This document shows, piece after piece, positions 5,077 to 8,326 of a DNA stretch of 8,326 bases. Both the position numbers and the translations under genes were made by a program. The notes beneath the pieces were generated by a model. It did not search any database, was not told where the DNA came from, and saw only the letters and a list, made by a program, of their open reading frames with translations. Each line of letters begins with the position of its first letter. Position 1 is the first letter of the stretch. Source of the stretch: an uncultured Spartobacteria bacterium (GTDB lineage: Bacteria; Verrucomicrobiota; Verrucomicrobiia; Chthoniobacterales; JAATET01); assembly GCA_937901895.1 (NCBI GenBank), contig CALGTD010000023.1, positions 1 through 8,326 on the forward strand, in the 5' to 3' direction.

Positions 5077-5130
5077 TCTGGCCGACCGGGCGGCACCCGG
5101 AACGAGAAAACCACTCAAAGAAAATGAAAA
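5077..5130 (+). promoter_or_regulatory. Conserved 54-nt leader, copy 1
   Basis: This stretch ends at the first codons of the 130-aa gene and matches 6732-6785 at 50 of 54 positions with no gaps. It contains CCGGG (5086-5090) and CCCGG (5096-5100), which form a 5-bp hairpin around a 5-nt loop. The A-rich GAGAAAACCACTCAAAGAAA then leads to the ATG at 5124. Loop change and leader changes spare the stem. Likely a shared translation or expression signal, copied with the genes. Confidence 0.6.
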
Positions 5131-5516
5131 CGACTCATTTAGTTATCAACGGATCGGTTGCCAAATACGCGCTAGGTGCGTTTTGGGGGCCAAATGGCAT
5201 CGACGCTATCCTTGTCGCCGAGATTGGCCGCACTGATTATGCGCCGACAACAGGCATCAACGTCCGCGACTTGGATCGACTCGCATCCGCTCCCCAGACA
5301 AGCGATGTCCCTGGCTGCGATTTCGCGGGTCGGTCAATTATCGGCCCTTCAATCACGGACCTAGGCAGTCAATACTGTTATCCCTCCATCCGGACTGAGG
5401 ATGTCGATATTGTGCTGTCCGGGGTCAAAACCCTCGCCGAAACAGCTACAGACGGCATCACGCCTGATGAGTGGGCCTCGCTCGTGGATGGACGGGCTCC
5501 AGCGCGCAACAACTAA
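5124..5516 (+). CDS. Hypothetical protein (130 aa)
   Basis: The ATG at 5124 is chosen over the in-frame ATG at 5046. The conserved leader ends exactly there, and the upstream residues would come from the leader itself. The product starts MKTTHLVINGSVAKYALGAF and has glycine-rich turns, a DVPGCDFAGRSIIGPSITDLG segment, and a C-terminal DGITPDEWASLVDGR helix. It is probably soluble. No recognised domain. Stop and next start overlap as TAATG. Confidence 0.7.
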   Translation: MKTTHLVINGSVAKYALGAFWGPNGIDAILVAEIGRTDYAPTTGINVRDLDRLASAPQTSDVPGCDFAGRSIIGPSITDLGSQYCYPSIRTEDVDIVLSGVKTLAETATDGITPDEWASLVDGRAPARNN

Positions 5517-6235
5517 TGATCTCGCACCACGACATCATCAACAGAGCCACCCTCCTCGCGGAGGGTGGCTGGCATCCCGCCATCATCGGGCTCTACTGGT
5601 GGAGCGACACCGGCTGGGAGCTGCGGATCGGCTTGCAGGACTGGATCGCGATCGGCACACCGCTGGATGAGCTGCCGAGCGTCGATGGGCTCCCGGTGCC
5701 CTACGCGGTCCATCCGCTCCGGACCGAAGGCGTGCAGCTCCCGGAGGGAGTGAAACTCATGGGTGGGAGTCGCGCTCCCGACTACGTCGAAGCACTGGAG
5801 GGTGTCTCCGGAGAGGCGTGGCAGGAGCAAGCCGAGGCGGCGATCCAGGCGGTGTGGGAGTCAGGCGATGGGGATCTTTCCGGGCCGGATCGGGGCCGGA
5901 TGGATTTGCGCCAAACACCCTACGCGGCCGTCCATCAATGGGCGCGCTGCCGCTGTTGGCGATGGAGCACTGCGGAGATGCGCGAGCTGCGAGATCGCTC
6001 GGATGCCAGGCGCATCGACGAGTTGCTTGCTGCGATTCCGTCCGCGGAAAATCCGATCGTGTTTCAGGGGCGAAAAATGCGCGTGTGGCGGCCATGCGGA
6101 TGTATCACAGACCACTGGCAGGCTCCGCACAAGGCGGTCGATCGCAGCCCGTCCAAGCGGCGCTTTGGAATGTGGCTCGCAACGCAGCCGTGCCTGCGTT
6201 GCATCGAGGCCGCAGATCGGAGGGCAGCGCAATGA
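5516..6235 (+). CDS. Hypothetical protein with C-terminal cysteine pairs (239 aa)
   Basis: It starts in a TAATG overlap and ends in an ATGA overlap. The N-terminal half is Trp-rich (GLYWWSDTGWELRIGLQDWI), suggesting a beta-rich fold. An Ala/Gln/Glu helix (EAWQEQAEAAIQAVWE) follows. The C-terminal half has an ARCRCWRW patch, an arginine-rich helix STAEMRELRDRSDARRIDEL, and cysteine pairs CGC (194-196) and CLRC (226-229) that could hold a metal. No family is recognised. The combination of basic helix and cysteines would suit nucleic-acid contact, but this is not shown. Confidence 0.7.
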   Translation: MISHHDIINRATLLAEGGWHPAIIGLYWWSDTGWELRIGLQDWIAIGTPLDELPSVDGLPVPYAVHPLRTEGVQLPEGVKLMGGSRAPDYVEALEGVSGEAWQEQAEAAIQAVWESGDGDLSGPDRGRMDLRQTPYAAVHQWARCRCWRWSTAEMRELRDRSDARRIDELLAAIPSAENPIVFQGRKMRVWRPCGCITDHWQAPHKAVDRSPSKRRFGMWLATQPCLRCIEAADRRAAQ

Positions 6236-6681
6236 TCATTCCGCACATCACGCTCAACACCGGCCACGTCGCGGAGATCGATCTGTCCATCGTGGACGCC
6301 GACACGATCCGGCATCTCCGCGCGATGTGGCCGCAAGGGGGAAAGCTGCCAGCGCCGTTATCGGCGTATCGCATCGAGTTCGGCGGCGTCCCGAGCGCCG
6401 CCAGCTTCTCGCTCTGGCGCGGATCCGAGCCGCTCGTGATTGCCGGCGCGTGCTTTGACGAGGCGGCGGCGGCGGGGCTTTGGGAGCAGATCGAGAGCCT
6501 GTATCTTGATGCCGCGGAGATCGCTCTGGAGCTCGGCACCGAGTATCCCGAGCGGCCAGTCGCCCCCTGGCTCGTGATCGCAATGATGCCACCGCTGCTC
6601 AACTCAACTCCGCCGGACATCCACCTGATGGCGCGGATCGAGCAGGCTGTCGCCGCAATGCTGTATTGGTCCGAAAAATAA
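6232..6681 (+). CDS. Hypothetical protein (149 aa)
   Basis: The third gene of the set that begins after the first leader copy, overlapping the previous gene by ATGA. The frame gives MIIPHITLNTGHVAEIDLSI, then an Ala-rich helical centre (DEAAAAGLWEQIESLYLDAAEIALELG) and a Pro-rich turn region APWLVIAMMPPLLNSTPPD before a final helix (MARIEQAVAAMLYW). No domain recognised. It has no clear signal peptide, and no membrane segment is convincing. The stop is followed by a 97-nt gap with two hairpins. Confidence 0.7.
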   Translation: MIIPHITLNTGHVAEIDLSIVDADTIRHLRAMWPQGGKLPAPLSAYRIEFGGVPSAASFSLWRGSEPLVIAGACFDEAAAAGLWEQIESLYLDAAEIALELGTEYPERPVAPWLVIAMMPPLLNSTPPDIHLMARIEQAVAAMLYWSEK

Positions 6682-6718
6682 TCCCGGACAAGCTAGCTAG
6701 GTTGTGAAATTCTCTTCG

Positions 6719-6735
6719 CAGATCGAAACGATCTG
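6719..6735 (+). terminator. 7-bp hairpin in the gap before the second leader
   Basis: CAGATCG (6719-6725) pairs perfectly with CGATCTG (6729-6735) around AAA, 38 bases after the stop of the 149-aa gene. No T-tract follows, so it is a weak terminator candidate or a structural part of the second leader. The first leader copy lacks this left arm. Confidence 0.35.
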
Positions 6736-6785
6736 ACCGACCGGGCGGAACCCGGAACGAGAAACCAACTCAAAGAAAATGAAAA
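6732..6785 (+). promoter_or_regulatory. Conserved 54-nt leader, copy 2
   Basis: The match to copy 1 at 5077-5130 includes the 5-bp hairpin CCGGG (6741-6745)/CCCGG (6751-6755) and the A-rich run CAACTCAAAGAAA before the ATG at 6779. The match continues into the first coding bases ATGAAAA. The two copies flank a 1655-bp unit with three genes. Confidence 0.6.
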
Positions 6786-7108
6786 TCCGAGTCCGAGTCA
6801 GCAGTTACAAAAAAGCCCAAGTCTTCAAAAAGGACTATGTCCGGAAGAATGGGGCATTCATCCGCTTCGCGAAGACGAGCGGGAATCACTCGATGGCCAC
6901 CGTCGAGCTGGAAGAGGGCGAAGAGTTCGATGCGCGCGGCAGCGAATACGTGCAGGGAGCCACCCGCTGGGATGCCGCGAAGTGCCAGGGATGGGCGAAG
7001 TTTCGGAATGTGGGCGGCAAGCTCGTCGCATTCGACTTCGATGGAAATGAGAAGTCGCTTCCGAATTGGGTGAGCTGCTACGAAGTGAAGGAGGCCGCAA
7101 ATGACTAA
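6779..7108 (+). CDS. Hypothetical small beta-rich protein (109 aa)
   Basis: The start is set by the conserved leader. The sequence is a run of short strands: KIRVRVSSY, AQVFKKDYVRK, AFIRFAKTSG, MATVELEEGEEF, GGKLVAFDFDGNEKSLPNWV. It ends in a charged tail. This suggests a small beta-barrel or beta-sandwich. Lysine is frequent, unlike the neighbours. No family is recognised. It overlaps the next gene by 8 bases. Confidence 0.7.
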   Translation: MKIRVRVSSYKKAQVFKKDYVRKNGAFIRFAKTSGNHSMATVELEEGEEFDARGSEYVQGATRWDAAKCQGWAKFRNVGGKLVAFDFDGNEKSLPNWVSCYEVKEAAND

Positions 7109-7646
7109 GCAGAAAATTATCGATCTCATCTACCGTGCGCTCGTCGAGGTGCGGTTGAAACATCCTTGCGGCCTGCGAGCGGTAGGAAGCGGGAACGCGC
7201 ACGAGTTCTTCACGCGATGGGGAGTTCCTGGACCCGTCGCCGAGCGTTGCAGGACGATCATCGAGCTCCTCGAGGAGGACTACGGCGGGCTCGAGAACCC
7301 GATGGAATTGATCGATCTGTTGAAAGATGGGATGCGATCGGATGGCACGCTAAAGCAGCCCCCCGGCTACAACTGCGAGGGGGTCGCGCCCGGCGAGAGA
7401 GATGAGCACGGGCTGTGCACTCATCCGGATCTGCTCTTCACGGCGGTCAATCATAATGGTCGTCGATACGGGATCGAGGCAGACGCGAGTGGCTCGCCAC
7501 GCGGTGGACTCGCCTATTATCAAGACTGGCGGGACGCCGACGAGATCCGCCGCGAAAACGTGCGCGTGATAACGGCGTGGGACGCGCAGGAAGGGCGAAT
7601 GTTAACAGATGAAGAAATCCAACTCCGATTCCACGCGCAGTCATGA
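7101..7646 (+). CDS. Hypothetical protein (181 aa)
   Basis: The ATG at 7101 lies inside the end of the previous gene. N-terminal half is helical: MTKQKIIDLIYRALVEVRLK, AERCRTIIELLEEDYGGLE, MELIDLLKDGMRS. The second half has a cysteine/histidine cluster (YNCEGVAPGERDEHGLCTHP) and an aromatic GGLAYYQDWRDADEIRRENV segment. A metal site from Cys, His, Cys and His is possible. No known family. Two possible downstream starts overlap its 3' end: ATG at 7609 (38-nt overlap) and ATG at 7643 (ATGA). Confidence 0.7.
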   Translation: MTKQKIIDLIYRALVEVRLKHPCGLRAVGSGNAHEFFTRWGVPGPVAERCRTIIELLEEDYGGLENPMELIDLLKDGMRSDGTLKQPPGYNCEGVAPGERDEHGLCTHPDLLFTAVNHNGRRYGIEADASGSPRGGLAYYQDWRDADEIRRENVRVITAWDAQEGRMLTDEEIQLRFHAQS

Positions 7647-7821
7647 CGCGCAGATCGTCTGGAAAAACGTCGCGCGAAAAGGGAGCTACGTCCGCGCTTC
7701 GCGCGAAGCCGGCGAAACGCTCATCCAATGGATCGAAAGAGCCTGTGACGACCGGCTCGAGCGACAGGCGCGAGCGAAGGAGTCACGAGCTCAGCGAGGA
7801 CGATTGGAAGGCGATCGATGA
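7609..7821 (+). CDS. Small ribbon-helix-helix-like protein (70 aa)
   Basis: The core KGSYVRASREAGETLIQWIE followed by RACDDRLERQ looks like the strand-turn-helix end of small ribbon-helix-helix (Arc/CopG-like) proteins, in which a short strand is followed by an amphipathic helix with a conserved Trp. G/C-ending codons are commoner in this frame than in the 7643 frame over their shared stretch up to about 7744 (24 of 34 against 20 of 34). It overlaps the previous gene by 38 bases. If it is such a protein, it probably regulates transcription or serves as an antitoxin. It overlaps the ORF ending at 7921 by up to 179 bases, so one of the two starts may be wrong. Confidence 0.55.
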   Translation: MKKSNSDSTRSHDAQIVWKNVARKGSYVRASREAGETLIQWIERACDDRLERQARAKESRAQRGRLEGDR

Positions 7822-7921
7822 CGTGGCCGCGGCGGTTGGGGCGATCTATTCCGGCCGGCCCAGCTGGCGCAGGTTGCTCCTTATGATCGCGCGGCGCGAG
7901 GTAAAGGTCCGAAAGGCCTGA
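7643..7921 (+). CDS. Small protein with SEDDW...PSWRRLLLMIA domain, start uncertain
   Basis: The reliable part is the C-terminal SEDDWKAIDDVAAAVGAIYS then GRPSWRRLLLMIARREVKV (residues about 51-90): an acidic-Trp start, a helix, a Gly-rich turn, and a helix with WRRLLxxIA followed by a short strand. It looks like a genuine small domain that I know as a recurring unnamed pattern, without a function. The frame is open from the ATG at 7643, which overlaps the previous stop as ATGA, but the first 50 residues are Ser/Arg/Lys-rich and may be shadow of the 7609 gene. A GTG at 7745, preceded by GAAAGAG, gives 58 aa and may be the true start. A frameshift joining the two frames is a third possibility. 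Confidence 0.5.
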   Translation: MTRRSSGKTSREKGATSALRAKPAKRSSNGSKEPVTTGSSDRRERRSHELSEDDWKAIDDVAAAVGAIYSGRPSWRRLLLMIARREVKVRKA

Positions 7922-7943
7922 CCTTTGACACGTCCGTTCGGGC

Positions 7944-8252
7944 GTGGCCAGTGACCAGCAAAAGATCAACTACGCGATGGCGTATCTCCGGCGGACGAAG
8001 ACCGTCGCTGAACTGAAAGTCCTCGCCGACAAGGTCGCCGCATCCGTCCTCGCAGACGATGATCACGTCGTCATCACGTCGAACAGCTTCGTGGGCGGTA
8101 GCGCGTCAGGGGAGGTGCGATTCCCTGCCGACATCGTTGGTCAGGCGATCGAGATCCTGCTGGCTGAACTCGCGCCGGAGGACACGCAAAATCCCGCCGG
8201 GGATGTGGCGGGACGATATGTCGACTTCAGCTGCAATCCGCTCCGAGTATGA
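7944..8252 (+). CDS. Hypothetical protein (102 aa), possible phage adaptor-like
   Basis: The GTG at 7944 gives 102 aa; an in-frame ATG at 7977 would give 91. The N-terminal helix pair (YLRRTKTVAELKVLADKVAASVLAD) leads to two strands and a glycine-serine turn (HVVITSNSFVGGSASGEVRF), then PADIVGQAIEILLAELAPED. The helix-hairpin-helix arrangement recalls gpW-type head-tail adaptors, which are about 60-100 aa and often precede a portal gene. I have no decisive motif. The following gene starts in an ATGA overlap. No terminase lies upstream in the window, which argues against a standard packaging module. Confidence 0.65.
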   Translation: MASDQQKINYAMAYLRRTKTVAELKVLADKVAASVLADDDHVVITSNSFVGGSASGEVRFPADIVGQAIEILLAELAPEDTQNPAGDVAGRYVDFSCNPLRV

Positions 8253-8326
8253 GTCGTGCTTCCCGTCGTCGCGCGGCGCGGGCAAAGGCCGCGGCGCAAT
8301 CCTCACAGGCACCGGCCGCGTTCTCG
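8249..8326 (+). CDS. N-terminus of an unknown protein (3' partial)
   Basis: Starts in an ATGA overlap and runs off the window after 26 codons: MSRASRRRAARAKAAAQSSQ and on. The stretch is strongly basic and Ala-rich, typical of a disordered N-terminal tail. It could begin a portal-like or nucleic-acid-binding protein, but too little is visible to decide. Confidence 0.5.
   Translation, partial: MSRASRRRAARAKAAAQSSQAPAAFS

Noticed and set aside
6719..6755. A third attC site made of the two hairpins before the second leader
   Set aside because: There is no R''/R' pair (GTTRRRY with a matching RYYYAAC) around the hairpins, and the GACGGCGGC palindrome shared by the two real sites is absent.
7944..8326. 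Phage packaging module (gpW-like adaptor followed by a portal start)
   Set aside because: The small helix-hairpin-helix protein followed by a basic N-terminus is suggestive, but no terminase is seen upstream and the last gene is only 26 codons. It is mentioned only as a possibility in the gene entries.
1..8326. CRISPR array to accompany the Csx17/Csb3-like protein
   Set aside because: No series of regularly spaced repeats was found. The only direct repeats are the pair at 1182-1230 and the two distant leader copies.
1..8326. tRNA or rRNA genes
   Set aside because: No cloverleaf with a GTTCRANNC arm and no rRNA-like sequence was noticed on either strand.

Overview
The window is about 8.3 kb of GC-rich DNA with roughly fifteen to sixteen small, tightly packed genes, all on the + strand. 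Most are unrecognised. Several genes start behind an A/C-rich leader of the AAACCAACTCAAAGAAAATG type with no clear Shine-Dalgarno. Together with the GC level this suggests a Verrucomicrobiota-like bacterium or an element living in one. That placement is an inference from leader style only; there is no rRNA or housekeeping gene to anchor it.

Region 1 (1-1151): the tail of one gene, a 47-codon ORF, and a protein with degenerate DHH-phosphoesterase motifs (234-1064). This is followed by a 10-bp GC hairpin and an integron-type attC site (1092-1151).

Region 2 (1146-2463): a 1318-bp segment bounded by two matched 60-bp attC sites (1092-1151 and 2410-2469). Both have the layout 7-5-36-5-7, and a compensatory base pair and extrahelical bases support the fold. 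It therefore reads as one integron gene cassette. It carries three overlapping genes: a small acidic protein, a 246-residue protein whose N-terminus resembles Csx17/Csb3-type CRISPR effector subunits, and a 66-residue helix-turn-helix protein. Two 16-bp direct repeats 33 bp apart lie upstream of the first gene.

Region 3 (2470-5064): no further attC. It holds a more A-rich unknown gene, a zinc-ribbon protein with an internal A/C-rich leader, a fragment resembling the end of an ASCH domain, then a close-packed trio: an unknown 148-residue protein, an ADP-ribosyltransferase-like protein and a small basic protein.

Region 4 (5065-8326): two sets of unknown genes, each opened by a nearly identical 54-nt leader with a short hairpin (5077-5130 and 6732-6785). 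A small ribbon-helix-helix-like gene, an overlapping second ORF, a 102-residue protein and the start of a further gene follow to the window edge.

Overall this looks like accessory, mobile DNA built by cassette capture and gene accretion. Best candidates for something new are the three-gene attC cassette, the ART-like trio and the repeated leader.
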